Assembly: GCA_025331435.1 (NCBI GenBank)
Contig: JAIWNI010000009.1
Location: 450,359-514,358, forward strand
Length of the DNA: 64,000 nucleotides
Direction: 5' to 3'
From: Choanephora cucurbitarum
Lineage: Eukaryota; Mucoromycota; Mucoromycetes; Mucorales; Choanephoraceae
This document shows positions 24,367 to 39,497 of this stretch, one piece after another. Numbering within the stretch: position 1 is the first letter of the stretch; each line of letters opens with the position of its first letter. The notes under the pieces were generated by a model, which searched no databases, was not told the DNA's origin, and saw nothing but the letters and a program-made list of their open reading frames with translations. A program made the translations under genes and the position numbers.

Positions 24367-26097
24367 GGTATTATTGTTGTATATATTAATGCTTATAAAT
24401 AAAGAAAGGAATTGAACTGTACAATGAGAGCTTATATATATATAGGGAAAGGCAAGGAGAATATATATATATAGATAGATGTGTGTGTGTATATAATACA
24501 ATTATGTAGAAAATATATAAATAGGTTAGAAAAGGAAAGAAGAGAGAGAGAAAACTACAAAAGAAGAAAAGTAAGAGAGAGAAATAAAGAAAGGAGAAGT
24601 GATGATATTTATACAGTTGTCATTAAGCCTTTTTTTTATGGCTGAAAAAAATAAATAAATAAAGAATGAGGCTTTCAAAAAATATTATTATTTTAAAGCC
24701 CATTTTGTTGCTTGACGTTATAAAAGACAATAAGGTAAAAAAATCCATTTGATTTCTATCATATTTCTTGCCTTGAAGAAAAAATAAATAAAAAAGGTAT
24801 GTCTTTAGTTCTCCTTTATGTACTTACATTATTCATTTGTCTTCATGAATTGAATTTTTATTATTTTATTTTGTGGTTTTTTTTAAGCTAGTTTCTCTTT
24901 TTTATTTTTTGCTAAGCCTATTTATTTAGTTAAACAGAAAACGCCACTGTTGTTGTGCTTCAAGAGAGAAAAACTTAAAAAAATTGTGTTACTTTGATAA
25001 TAATAGTAAAAAAAAAATATTTTTTTCCAAGTGTAACCTATAGGATGCTATGTCTATTTTCAAATCAACACACTTTATCAAGTAAAGCTTAAAAAACTTT
25101 TTTTCTTTCAGTTACGCAACACTTACTGATGAACACAATTATTTTTAGAGAGGATGATCCCTTTCTCTTTCAATTGACTATTGTGTTCAAATCCTTTCTT
25201 TTCGAAAAAAAAGCCGTGTTGTGTTCATTTGAATTTTATTACTTTTTTTATCTCTATTTCCTTCCTTCTTATTGACAAGTGTTACCTTTGAACTTCTTTT
25301 TCTTGGGTCCCACGGAGTTTAAATGGAATAGAGAACAATAAACTCTTTTTTTAGTAATCTAACTATCATTCTTTGTACAAGCATGATAATGACTCAATGT
25401 CAATTCTTTCTATCTTATCAATCAAATCACGAATGCTATTGACTCTTGACTTAGATTGTTGGACAACATACATAAGTAGTGCTTTCTTCAATTCATCCTT
25501 AACTAAAAAAAGACAGAGAAACAAGTTGTACAAAATAGGCTTTGATCCTCTGTATTGAATGATACAACAGGTGATAGACAGATTCATGTTCTAATCAAGT
25601 TGTTACTGATATCATTCAAAAGAGAGAGATACTTGCTTATGGTTTCATTCAGTTCTTACTCTGTTTAATTTGCTTTATATGTTATGCTACTTCAATAGAG
25701 CATAGATTTCTTTATTTAGAAAGTAATTGGATGAAGAGAGATAAACTAATTTATCTTTATCTATCAAAGCGTAACATGGTCAGTGGGTTTTATGAGTATA
25801 AATCATTAACTTCTTAGACCATAATACTTGTATCACTATTCTCCTCTCAAGAAAGCGTACACCATGTATGCGTAAGCCTTCTTCCTATACCGTCATGAAC
25901 TTTAATCTTAATCAGTCAGATGAAACTAACAATACACAAACAGACAGAAATTCCATACATACTATCGATTCCCATTACAAAAGAAACGTGGCTGACAAAA
26001 AAAATATGTCAAAACCTGAACATCATAGCTTACAACCCTCTCTTACAGTTACACACAAAAAACATTGACCATAAGGGTTCTAACCCTGTAATTAAGT
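24367..26097. other. AT-rich intergenic stretch
   Basis: About 1.7 kb of very AT-rich DNA with poly-T, poly-A and (AT)n tracts. The only protein-like signal is the possible terminal exon at 25366-25502 on the minus strand. Confidence 0.5.
25366..25502 (-). CDS. Possible terminal exon, unknown protein
   Basis: After a good acceptor (a T-run followed by AG at 25504-25503) a frame runs 45 codons to a stop. It reads as a charged helix (KDELKKALLMYVVQQSKSRV and then IRDLIDKIERIDIES). The composition is much more protein-like than the flanks. I could not find convincing upstream exons by eye between 25510 and 25870, so this may be a small multi-exon gene or a relic. Family unknown. Confidence 0.3.
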
Positions 26098-26925
26098 TTA
26101 ATCATTTCTTGCTAATACCAACACAGTAGGCCATTCTAGATTGACCACAGTGTTTTTATCTTTCACCTGCATGACCTGTACAATGTTGTCCATCAGTTGA
26201 TCTACAGGATCTTGTTTCCCTTTATTCTCAGGGTCATTCATATAGTTGTTGTAAGGTGATGCTGTCTTGAGATAGTTACCCAACTCTTGTAGGCTCATTG
26301 AGTTACTCATCAATGAACAATCCAAGGGCTCGCTTAGATGAGTTTTATCTTCTGATGCAGGTGTAATGTACCATTGTTGGCATGAGAAGGGAAATGTGAT
26401 ATCGCGGTATAGGTTTCGCATAAATCGAATGTTCTGATTGGCATATCGATCAAAATCACCTTCCTGCAACTCTTTAAGTAATCGCGTTGCCTCAGGTTGA
26501 TCTTGGATCACAGGGAAGAAATAGCCAAAGACAGCCAAGGTTCCTGTCTCTCGCTTGAGGACACGCTTGACTTCTCTAAAGAATGCAGAATGATCAAACC
26601 AGTGAAAGGCAGTGGCTACTGTGACCATATCGACTGAATGATCTTGAAAACGTGAAAGATCTTCAGCTGATCCTACTTGGTATACAATGTTGTCTCGAGC
26701 AAGACCATGATTGACTTGTTCTTCAAGAGGATCAAGGCCATAGACTTTTTTGAATGTCTTGCTGAGTTCAACAGCTACTTGGCCAGTGCCCGTGCCTACA
26801 TCTACTGCCAGTTCATGGCCTCCTTGATGGAAACGGTAGATAAGAGAGTAAATCTGAGGGTGATAGGTTGGTCTTGCCTTAGCATAACTGGCACCAGAAT
26901 AATTGATTGCGTTTGAAGAAGACAT
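26098..26925 (-). CDS. SAM-dependent methyltransferase (class I)
   Basis: A single exon of 275 aa. Motif I is AVDVGTGTGQVAVELS near residues 38-53, the acidic strand-2 residue lies in YGLDPLEEQV, and post-I motifs follow in GSAEDLSRF and VTVATAFHWFDHSAFFREV, ending KRVLKRETGTLAVFGY. The HWFD signature and overall order match the fungal trans-aconitate/CRG1-like group of small-molecule methyltransferases. The substrate cannot be assigned; yeast relatives methylate trans-aconitate or cantharidin. The start at MSSSNAINYSG fits the family N-terminus (YAKARPTYHP follows). An upstream ATG at 27009 would add 28 residues without family similarity. Confidence 0.85.
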   Translation of the reverse strand: MSSSNAINYSGASYAKARPTYHPQIYSLIYRFHQGGHELAVDVGTGTGQVAVELSKTFKKVYGLDPLEEQVNHGLARDNIVYQVGSAEDLSRFQDHSVDMVTVATAFHWFDHSAFFREVKRVLKRETGTLAVFGYFFPVIQDQPEATRLLKELQEGDFDRYANQNIRFMRNLYRDITFPFSCQQWYITPASEDKTHLSEPLDCSLMSNSMSLQELGNYLKTASPYNNYMNDPENKGKQDPVDQLMDNIVQVMQVKDKNTVVNLEWPTVLVLARND

Positions 26926-29569
26926 GTGATAAGCACTGCTTTTTGCTGTCTGTTTGAAATGGCTTATATAGCCCAAAGTAAAAGAGTAGAATGAGTCATT
27001 ATGATCCAATATGAGTCATGAGAAAATAATGAAGGATTACTTTGGATACACCAAAAGAACAGTGAACATGTCAAACATGACCCTTGCTTTCATTAATTCA
27101 TATAAGGACAATGGTTTGAATATTCAGTGAGGCTAAGCAAAACATGGGATTTTACCAGGCTCTGATTTAGCTACAAGTAAAAGTTAGTGTTCATTCATTG
27201 TCAACAAAGACCATTGACGTTTGTAACAAAGAAGGTTCCTTTTTCTTTGACGTAGTTAGTCTATTGAGCTTTAAAACAAATTGAAATCCAGAGTAAAGCA
27301 AAGATGGCTTTTTGTAAGCTTCTAGACCTTTATGCAAGGTGACAATATGTCCTCGCTTATGCTTAGAGCTATCAGACAAGGCTTATTGAGATCTCTTTGT
27401 TGGTCACTCATTCAGTCACTGTGTGTCAGTCTAAAGGTCTATGAAAAGAGAGAGTGTATGTGGTATTAACTGATGAAAGTGTTCGTTAATTCCACCAGAG
27501 GATCTCTTCTCTGGCAACATTCTGTTTTCTTCTTGTCAAGTCGAAGCCGAGGTCAACACTTGGGTCTCTTTTAGCTCTAACTAAAATGTGTTGATGCACT
27601 AGAAAACACTAGGCTATAATGCTTAACTCAGAGGAAAATGGGCTGATCTTTGACTCCTCCTTCAACTTGTTCCCACTAGAGAGGAAATAAAATCACTCTC
27701 TTCTGGGTTAAGTGGCGCTAAATCTGAGGACATCTAGTATTCAAAATAATTTGCAAGGCCTTGACCTTTGATTAATTCTCCAGTCAAATACATATAAACG
27801 CAATCAATTTGAACTGCTTGAAAAAAAGTCAAGTCCTCTTTGCTTTCTATCATTACTTAAAAGACAGCTCAAGCCAGAATGTTTGATGATTGTAAAGGGA
27901 TATAGACTAATTAGAACAAACTAATACAAAAAAGTTCTTGTGTTGTAGAATTACTGTTCTTTAATAAAAGAAAAGAAGCCAAATAAAACCTTAAGCATAA
28001 GCTCATCTGGCTTTCTTTTCATAAAGCATATTTGCTTGTAACAACTTCACTTACCATTTGTTTTATTTCGAAAAAAAAAAAACTTAAGCCATACAATAGA
28101 TCTTGAGTTTTTCTTTGTGAAAATTAAAACAAAGAGCTCTCTACCTAATGTTATTGAGCTCTTTCCTATTCTAGCATCTGATTGAAATTGACATACTAGA
28201 CAGATACAACTCATGATGTATGCACTCTCTTGTAGTATTTTCAAGGTATCAATTATGATTTTTGGTTGGCATTTAGTTTTTCCTCTTTCAAACAGCTAAC
28301 TAATCATATTGTCTTGCCTAAACAATTTGAATCGCTGCATCTTTGATTGACTGCCAAACATACGTAGGGCTCTTGTGCCTTTGCTTTTCTCTTTTGAGGC
28401 TCATCGGTTTTTAGATAGTTCCTGGTAACTGATAGGATGCCCTTGCTTATAAAACTATCAGCTAAATTGTCAAACTACACTGTTAGCCGAGAAAATAAAC
28501 TCTTGTTGAAATGCCTGAAAAGAAGTGTATGGCATATCAAGGTCTTAGTGGTCAGTAATAAGAGAGATGGCTTTTTCGGCAACAAGTACGTCAATTGAAC
28601 ACATGAATTGAAAGAGGCTAACTTCATTCCTTTCAGCAAGAAAAAGAGGATGACATCCTGAGATCCAATGATTGGTTCATAGAGATATTTATAGTCATAG
28701 GTACTTTTGAGAAAATAGCTTTCAACTGATCTGCATTACGATGAAATGATTTGTCCTTTTCAACAAGCTGTACCTTTTTTTAGACTCCTTCTCTATCAAA
28801 TTCCTTCAAGTCCTTACATCTCAATTCTAATTGGACAACACACTTTTCCATAAGTGTACAACCTTTTTTTTTTATCTTTTTTAGGCAATATCATTCTGGA
28901 CCAAAAGTGATATGCCGACCAATGAACTGGCGCTCCATCTTTGATAACAAGCCCTTTTCTCCTACCGCTACCTTAAATACTATCAATAGACACCTTCATT
29001 TCCTTGACAACCAACGCTACATTTAGTTCACCAATAGTTTCCCTCGCCTCCTTTTACTATTTTTTTAATTTTATATATCCAGTCTTTTTCTTCCCTCTTC
29101 TGACATTTAAAGGACTTTAAATAAAACCGGACTTGTTCCCCTAAAAAAAAAAAGATATGCCGACCATCCAAACGCGTCCCTTTCCAAAAACGCGTTAGAA
29201 GCAATAAAGACAGACTTGAGCCTGATTGGTTCTTCGAACCCAGCGCTTTAAGCGGTGACTGTTATAACAATGACGTCTTGCGCAGTTATGATTGGTAGCT
29301 GGTTTTTTTTTTGAAGTGAGAAAGTTGCACTCTAAAGAACAAAGAGGGAGAGAAAAAAAAGAAAAAAATGCGGACACGAAAAGTTTTTCTTTTTTTTTTT
29401 GAACCTTTTTTCTTTGTAAAAAAAAAAAAAAACACTTTTTTCTTTCTTTTGTGTGTGTGTGTGTTTACTGTTTCTTTTTTTAGGTAGATAATCACTTACT
29501 ACGTGTTTTTTTCTAAAGCGCGTTTACACTAAGTCTATTTTCCTCTCTAGTCATTCCCGAGAAAAACAA
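26926..29569. other. Intergenic, no gene seen
   Basis: About 2.6 kb with no convincing gene. It contains a short inverted-repeat element near 27621-27713, a (GT)n tract near 29449-29465 and long poly-T/poly-A runs upstream of the importin gene. Short frames here (27191-27379 -, 28047-28244 -) have no recognisable content. Confidence 0.55.
27621..27713. repeat. Short inverted-repeat element (MITE-like)
   Basis: The left end GCTTAACTCAGAGG is complementary, with mismatches, to the right end CTCTTCTGGGTTAAGT about 65 bp away. The core TTAAC(T/C)CAGAGG is the same as in the hairpin at 44386-44443, so both may belong to one small non-autonomous family. No target duplication is clear. Confidence 0.4.
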
Positions 29570-32500
29570 ATGGACGCAACAACACTTTTAGCTAACACTT
29601 TATCTAACGGTAAGATAAACAAAAAAAAGAAGTGACCAAGATCTAACAGATTGAAATAGATCGCGCCTTGCGTGAGGATGCCACTCGTCAGTTGGAATTA
29701 TTTGCTCAAGAGAACTATGTAAGGAAAAAAAGAAAAGAGATGGTAGCATGTTAACTGATCTGTCATTCTGTCTTTCTTTGTAGTCAAACTATATTGTTTC
29801 TCTATGTCAAATCCTTGCTAGTGAACAAGCAGATGATTCCATTCGTATGTCTGCTGCTCTTGCTGTTAAGAACAGTTTGACAGCCAAGGTAAAGGAGAGA
29901 TTAAAGTTAAATCGACCAAGTGTGCTAAATAGGACATATAACTAGGAATATGCTCGTAAAGAAGAATTTGCCAAAAGATGGCTTTCATTAGGTGACGAAC
30001 TTCGTCTTCAACTTAAGCAAGGTGTAAGTGATATTCTATGTACCTACAGAAATCCAGTAGCTTAACTCTATATAACTAGGTTCTTCAAGCTTTAGCTTCT
30101 CCCAAGAAGCCTGTCGGCAACATTTCTGGTCAGGTAAAGAAGAAAGTCAAATAAGAGGGATAAAGTGATACTTATATCTTTAATAGGTTGTTGCTGCTAT
30201 TGCTGAAATTGAATTACCTATTGGTCAATGGCCTGATTTGATTCATGTCATGCTTGACAATATCAGAACTGAAGATGCCACCTTAAAGCAATCTACTCTT
30301 CAAGCTATTGGTTACGTGTGTGAAGCCACAGTAAAGTCAATTTGATGTTGAATTTCTCCTCTTTTTTTTTCTAAAATCATGCTTTTTTCTTTAAATAGGA
30401 TCCTGTAGTACTTGCTACTCAATCCAACGATATCTTAACTGCTGTTGTTCAAGGTGCTCGTAAAGAAGAACCCAAGTAAGTGATAAACAGCGACAAGCAA
30501 CATAAAATGTGTTTATTAACTTTGCCTGTGTATAGTCAAGAAGTACGTCTTGCTGCAATTAACGCCTTAATCAACTCACTTGATTTTATCAGAGAAAACT
30601 TTGAACGTGAGGTAAAGAAAGGAGAAGTGAGAGAGAGAAAGAAAGCTAAATTGGGATTGGATTAGGGTGAAAGAAATTTCATTATGCAAGTTGTTTGTGA
30701 GGCTACACAAAGCGAATCTAGTGATGTTCAAGTAGCTGCCTTCCAATGTCTTGTTCGTATTATGCAAACTTATTATGATAAAATGCGCCTTTATATGGAA
30801 AAGGCTTTGTTTGGTGTAAGTTATAGATTTCAAGAAAAAAAAATCAGATCGATTTTGGCTAATGAATTTCTTTCTATAGCTTACTGTCGCTGGTATGAAC
30901 AATGAAGATGACCGTGTTGCATTGCAAGCCATTGAATTCTGGTCTACTGTATGTGATGAAGAAATGGAATTAAAGGAAGAGTTATTCGAAGTAAGTTGAT
31001 AAAATCCCCACCTTTTTTTTTGCTTAAATGATGATGATTGATCTTATTTTAATTAGGCCCAAGAAGTAGGTGAAGCACCTGAACGTTTAAGTCACCACTT
31101 TGCTGAATTGGCCTTGAACGATATTGTTCCTGTCTTGTTATGGATCTTGACTAAGCAAGAAGAAGATTATGATGAAGATGAATGGACTGTCTCCATGGCT
31201 GCTGCTACCTGTCTTTCTTTGCTTGCTCAATGTGTCGGCAATGCAGTCATTCAGCCTGTTGTTCCCTTCATTGAAGCCAATATTCAGAACGAAAACTGGA
31301 GACACCGTGAAGCTGCTGTTATGGCCTTTGGTTCTATCCTAGAAGGTCCTGACCCAGCTGTTTTGAGCCCTTTTGTTGACCAAGCCTTGCCTGCTTTGAT
31401 CGCCATGATGAAGGATAGTGTAGTTCATGTGAAGGACACAGTTGCCTGGACATTAGGTCGTATCTCTGAACTGTTGAGTGACTGCATTAAGCCCGAAGTT
31501 CACTTGAACGAATTGATTTCTGCTCTTGTCTTTGGTCTCCAAGACAGTCCTCGTATTGTTGGTAACTGCTGTTGGTCCTTGATCAACTTGGCTGAACAGC
31601 TCTGTCCTAGCTTAGGCGAGGAAGCACCTACCTCTGTTCTCTCTGTCTACTTTGAGGGTATCATCACTGCTCTCTTGCAATTCACAGATCGTGCTGATAA
31701 CGAAGCCAACTGCAGAACATCCGCTTATGAAGCCATCTCCTCTTTGGCTATGTTCTCTGCCAATGACTGTATTCCTACTGTTCAACGTATTGTCCTGACC
31801 ATCTTGGACCGTTTAGAGACCACAATGGCCATGGAAGCTCAAATTTTAGATGCCGATGACAGAGCCAGCCATTCTGAACTCCAATCCAGTCTATTGGGTG
31901 TCTTGACTAACTGTATTCGCCGTATTTCCCGTGATATCAGTCAAATTGCTGATCGTATCATGACTGTTGTTCTTCAACTTTTGAGCAACCAATCCAAGCA
32001 AGCTACTACTACTGAAGATGCCTTCTTGGCTATTGGTGCCATGACAAGTGCTCTTGAGGCTGACTTCAGCCGATACAGTGAGACATTCATGCCCATCCTT
32101 TGCAATGCCTTACAAAACCCTGCTGAATATCAACTGTGCTTTATCGCTGTTGGCCTGATCGGCGATATTTGTCGTGCTTTGGGCAAAGATGCCACACCTT
32201 ACTGTAATAACCTGATGCAACTGTTGGTCTCGAATTTGCAATCTCCTGTTCTTCATCGTACTGTCAAGCCGGCCATCCTGTCATGTTTCGGTGATATTGC
32301 TTTGGCCATTGGTGATGGTTTCAGTGGTTATTTGGAAGTAGTCATGATGGTATTACAACAAGCTGGTAGCATGCGTGCTGATAGAGATAACTATGAAATG
32401 ATTGACTATGTCAACACACTCTACGAAGGCTGTGTGGAAGCTTATGTTGGTATTGTTCAAGGCTTAAATGGTACACCTCAAGCTTCCATGTTGCTACCTT

Positions 32501-32861
32501 ACTTGCCTCACATTATCGAATTTATTCATATGATTGCTATTGATGCCAACAAGACAGATTCTCTCACAAGATCCATTATTGGTTTATTAGGGTAAGTTTA
32601 TTTGTTTTTATTAAGAAATGATGGGTACTTATGCTTCTCTATAGTGATCTTGCAGAAACATTTAATGTACAAATAAAGCCTCTCTTACAACAAGATTGGA
32701 TTTCTACTTTGTTACGTGAAGCTAGAACAAGTCGCCACTATGGACAAAGCACAAAAGAAACATCACGCTGGGCTAAAGAGGTAAGATTGAAATGATTGAC
32801 TATTGACCTGTACTCACATTCTATTGTTTCATTCTAGATGATTAAGCGCGCTATTCAGTAA
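29570..32861 (+). CDS. KAP95: Importin subunit beta-1 (karyopherin beta 1)
   Basis: Thirteen exons: 29570-29609, 29660-29718, 29784-29888, 29946-30023, 30080-30133, 30187-30330, 30399-30475, 30536-30611, 30666-30815, 30880-30990, 31057-32591, 32645-32780, 32838-32861. The sum is 2589 nt, 862 aa, against 861 for yeast Kap95. The N-terminal importin-beta domain is followed by HEAT repeats across the whole chain (for example [46 protein letters not shown]). It carries importin-alpha/NLS cargo, and some cargo directly, through nuclear pores and releases it on RanGTP binding. Eleven of the twelve introns lie in the first 1.5 kb or at the very 3' end, with one large central exon of 1535 nt. The last coding exon is only 24 nt. 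Confidence 0.97.
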
Positions 32862-32999
32862 AAGAATTATCATTTGCTTTCTCTTTTTCTCCTATATAAC
32901 CTTTCTTTTTTAATTGTTTAATATTTCTCATATTTTTTTTTTGTATTCATAAATCTTTTATTTCTTATAGCACAACCACTACTTTCACACTTTACCCAT

Positions 33000-33034
<35 letters not shown>

Positions 33035-33456
33035 AGCTTCCCTCTAACTGTCTGTTCTCTCCCCCTCCCCTTTCACTCTTATTCTCTTTCCCCCCCTTCT
33101 CTCATACACCTTCCCCTCTTCTCTTATCCCCCTATTTCCCCACCCTCACTCACTCACTTTGTTTTTCTTAAAAGAACAAAGAAAAATAAATCAAAAATAT
33201 CCCATCTCGCAACATTATTTTGACAGCTAATAAGATAATCGGCATAAAAATGCGTAGTATACGTGACCGGACTAATGACGAAATATTCAGCAAGTACCGC
33301 ACTAACGAAAGAAATTATCAAGCAAAATAAAGAAGCACCTAGAAATTAGAGCTTACGCGTTCGTGTATGAGTGGGTAAAATAAAAATAACTTTGCTTTTT
33401 TTCTTTCTTTATCCTTTTTCCTCTCTTAAAACAACAATTCTACTTTTTTGAGACAG
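32862..33456. other. Intergenic: (CA)n and pyrimidine-rich tract
   Basis: The region between the importin and CDC48 genes carries a (CA)15-like microsatellite at 33002-33032 and then a C/T-rich stretch to about 33165. The remainder, to the CDC48 ATG, is ordinary promoter/leader DNA with another T-rich tract near 33400. Confidence 0.7.
33002..33032 (+). repeat. (CA)n microsatellite
   Basis: An uninterrupted AC dinucleotide run of about 31 bp, upstream of the CDC48 gene. It is probably length-polymorphic. Confidence 0.95.
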
Positions 33457-36169
<2,713 letters not shown>

Positions 36170-36254
36170 ATTAAATATCTTTCATGTCGCATAATTTACT
36201 TTCTTTTTTTTTTAAACAGCATTTCAAATAAAATCATCATTTTTCTTTTATCTA

Positions 36255-36923
36255 ATGAAAACTCTTAAATTTGGCAAGTTTGATATTTCACCTTTTGAAG
36301 TGTTTTATTCAAGTCAATATTGTTTGGGCTTAGTGAACTTGAAGCCTATTACACCGTAAACAAGTGCTCCCTTTTTTTTTATAGAACAAACAAGAGAACT
36401 TATGTTGAACTATTTAGAGGACGTAAGATCTTGACATGACCATTTTCTTTGTTTTCGCAAAACACTTGCTAATATAGTAATTTAGATGTTTTGGTAGTGC
36501 CTAGGCGTGTTGTACTTCGTTATGCATCACTAAGTACTGAAGAGGTAAAGTAGCTTTTCTTTTTCAGAAGAGAAAAAAATAGACTCATATGATAATGCTA
36601 TATCCAAATTGGTTTGTTTAGGTAATTGATCTTACAAACACGGCTAGTCAAATATCCCAAGTTTTGAAACAACTGCATTCCGAGGATTTGATTTGGTTAA
36701 TTCAAGATGGAAAAGAGGCTGGACAAACAGTAAGAGAATGAAATACGTCTGTCTAATTCTTGACTTACACAATTATACAAAGGTACCCCATGTTCATCTC
36801 CATATCATTCCAAAACGATTTTCTGAATGGGATTCAGTAGAAGACAGAGCGCCCAGAACTTTGGGGGACATGAAAGCTGAAGCTGAGCATTTGAAATCAT
36901 TGCTTAATTGTCATACAACTTAG
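36255..36923 (+). CDS. HNT2: FHIT-type dinucleoside triphosphate hydrolase
   Basis: Five exons: 36255-36355, 36418-36422, 36486-36544, 36622-36729, 36783-36923 (137 aa; human FHIT 147). The second exon is 5 nt and supplies the conserved P-G-H of PITPGHVLVVPRR. The histidine triad is VPHVHLHIIP, and IQDGKEAGQT matches the FHIT strand before it. The family cleaves ApppA-type nucleotides to AMP plus ADP, using the central triad histidine as nucleophile. It lies between CDC48 and the Slm-like gene with only 85 and 89 bp of spacers, all on the same strand. HNT2 is the yeast name; a related HIT clade (HINT) is less likely because of the FHIT-type N-terminus and QDG-GQT block. Confidence 0.9.
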
Positions 36924-37012
36924 TTTTTTTTTTTAGCTCAAGACGATTAAACATTATGATTTAACAACTTTCTTTCCTTCTTTTCTTCTTTTCTCTTCTT
37001 CTCTCTCATAAC

Positions 37013-38956
37013 ATGAACTCTGATCAACTGGATAGACCTTTGAGTAGTCGATTTCAAGAACATTTCGACTATCAATTAGTACCACCCACTGAATTGCTCT
37101 CTGATAGTCCTTCCAAGGGGATCGAAAGTAATTCGGAAAAGAAGAAAAAGAGAAAATCAACGCCGCTATTTGCATTGAACACAACAGCCTCAATCACTCG
37201 GATTGATCCCCTGATCTCTTTGTCTTCGCAAATGCCTACTGTATCCAAGAGCACACCTACCAACAAGCCCATCAAACTATCCCATAGCAAAAGTCAACCT
37301 GTCATACAGGCACATCCACTCCCATCCCAGTCTACGACAAATGCAGTTAGCCCCAGACAAAAGAAGCATCAGCGTCATACCTCTTTAGCTACTGAACCCG
37401 TTCCGCCTTTACCTGCACTACCTAGTGGTCTAACTAGCCCTACTACGCCCACGAGTATCACCACTGCTCCCTTAACAGATTATGTACCTATCATGAGACG
37501 TGCGATTACGTCTAACCAGACAAGGAATCGAGCTGAAATCATCATCAAACGATATGAGAGTTGGAGCAAATTTATCGCAGCCCTGTCAAACTGGATATCC
37601 GGCCTGATCAAACAGAGCACACAATCAGAGCGTACATTTGAGCAGCTAAAACTGTTTCCTAGCAATTCAACAAATACAGGCAACCTGTCTATCAACCAAA
37701 TCCATCAAGCGCTGTCCGATTTTACAACCGATTTGGCTACTCAGGAACGAGAATACGTGCAACAACTCAAAGGATTCTTGCCTGTTTTAGAGTCTTACCG
37801 AAAAGACTGTTTGTCTACCATCAAACAACTCAAGAACAGAAACGATCTCAATATGGAGGAGCTTGTCAAACGAGCTGGCTTGACAGGTAGTTTGATGGCT
37901 CAGTTGAAGAGAATCTGTCATGAAGCACACTTAGCATTTGAGAAAGGAATGCCAATCGCAAATGATCCTTGGTTAGCCAATCTTCGTAAGTGGGAAATCC
38001 TGTTTTTTTTTTGCTAAATAAATAAGGTTTATATAGCTTATTTTTTTGTCTAGATGTCTTGAGACAACTGAAAAAGGAAGTTGATGAAGAAAACAGACTA
38101 AGAGGTTTGATGATTCCTATTCAACAAGCCATATCCGATTTTGAGCAACGCTTATTGAAGTCTGTAGAACAAGCGATTAAGCTTTGTTTTGAAAAGTACA
38201 GTGCACTCCTAACTCAGGACAAACTAACAAGCCTTCAAAGTGTTCTTGATCATGCTGTTGCTGACAACTGGACTTCTTTTGTCCAAAAGAACAAGCGACA
38301 GTTAGTAGATGAACAGAATCCCACCAAACATTATCTCCATATAAACTATGTTTGCAAACAAGATCCTTTTGTTTTAACGCTTTTCAAAGGAGAAATTGAA
38401 CGTCGATCCAGTGTTCTAGGCAAATACACTCCATGGTTCTTTGTCTTGACTGAATGTAAGTAAAACAAAGGTACATAAATATAATAGGTACACAGACCTA
38501 ATGTGTTTCAAAGCCGGATTTCTCTATCAGTTCAAACTTAATGACAAGATTTCCCCTGAATCCTCCATTTATATTCCTAAGAGTACCATTGTACCCTGCT
38601 TTGACATCAATAGACCTATCAGCGAGCTAGAGCAGTACAATCAGCCATATTCCTTTGAGATTCAGCGTTGCGGTTCTGTATTACATCGTGACAAATCATC
38701 TGTCTTCCGTACTTCACATCTGGATAACATGATTACTTGGTGTAGACTGCTGAATCAGGTGGCTAACCGATCCCCAGGCTCAATTGTTAGACAAGAAACT
38801 ACACCTCCGCCTTCACCTTTAGCACCACTTAAGATATCTAACGATATCATACCCTTATCTACACCAGAAGAAAGCCCTGTCAGCCTTAAACAGTTTCCAT
38901 TAGAGCAAATTAGTCCAAATCATAAGCACTATGCTCCCCAACTGAATCTTGATTGA
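37013..38956 (+). CDS. Slm1/Slm2-like BAR and PH domain protein
   Basis: Three exons: 37013-37985, 38054-38455, 38514-38956 (605 aa). The first 170 residues are low-complexity and Ser/Thr/Pro-rich (for example PLPALPSGLTSPTTPTSITT). A helical BAR-type domain follows from about 180 to 430 (RYESWSKFIAALSNWISGLI, FTTDLATQEREYVQQLKGFL). A PH domain follows, with a start LTLFKGEIERRSSVLGKY and end SHLDNMITWCRLLNQV. Yeast Slm1/2 bind PI(4,5)P2 at eisosomes and plasma membrane and recruit TORC2 under membrane stress; that role is inferred here. The C-terminus lacks the full calcineurin-docking PxIxIT-like motif as far as I can see. The N-terminal tail is a probable phosphorylation region. The third exon's acceptor at 38513 is chosen because the earlier AG at 38487 gives a stop. 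Confidence 0.86.
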
Positions 38957-39333
38957 ACGAATTATCTGAATAGTCGGCTCTATACATCTTATAAATATAT
39001 ATATACATATCATTTTATTTCAATTTTAAGTATACACCAATAAATATACTCTTCATCTCTTCTTTCCTCCTTTTAATCTGTATAGTGTGTCGCCTTATCT
39101 AAAAGGCATTTACGGTTATACAGAAACACCAAGCTGACTAAGACTGTATAGGCATTTTGGCTTTGAATCTTTGAAGCAAATCTTCTGCATCCACTTCCTG
39201 AAAACTTCAAGAAATTACCTTGAATGTATAGAGCTTTTTACCTTTTGCTAATAGATAGATTATCGAAGGTATTACTTTATTTGTACATTGAGACAAAATT
39301 CGACAGCCTGGTAATAATTAAGATAGTCTGCTT
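38957..39333. other. Intergenic, no gene seen
   Basis: A 377-bp AT-rich 3' flank of the Slm-like gene up to the retrotransposon. It includes an (AT)n-rich patch near 38990-39010. Nothing else is visible. Confidence 0.5.
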
Positions 39334-39497
39334 TGTGGTATTCACCACAGCTCATTTATATAATTTAAATACCGATCTGGTTAAGAAGAGTTTTTTATCG
39401 TGTCTGACACTTTTTCTCTTCACCTTAATAAAGGCCTATAATTTGTCTCACTTAACTTGCTAAGTTACAAAACCTTATTCAAAAGACAAATACAACA
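39334..39497 (+). repeat. 5' LTR of chromovirus
   Basis: It runs from TGTGG to AACA, 164 bp, and looks identical to the copy at 44149-44312. It contains a TATA-like TTATATAATTTAAATA about 20 bp in, and TTAATAAAGG further on, a likely poly(A) signal. The first 16 bp form a small palindrome (TGTGGT, 4-nt loop, ACCACA). Confidence 0.97.

Noticed and set aside
29225..29260. GGTTCTTCGAACC, possible tRNA T-arm
   Set aside because: It is a small perfect hairpin by itself and the flanks do not fold into a tRNA.
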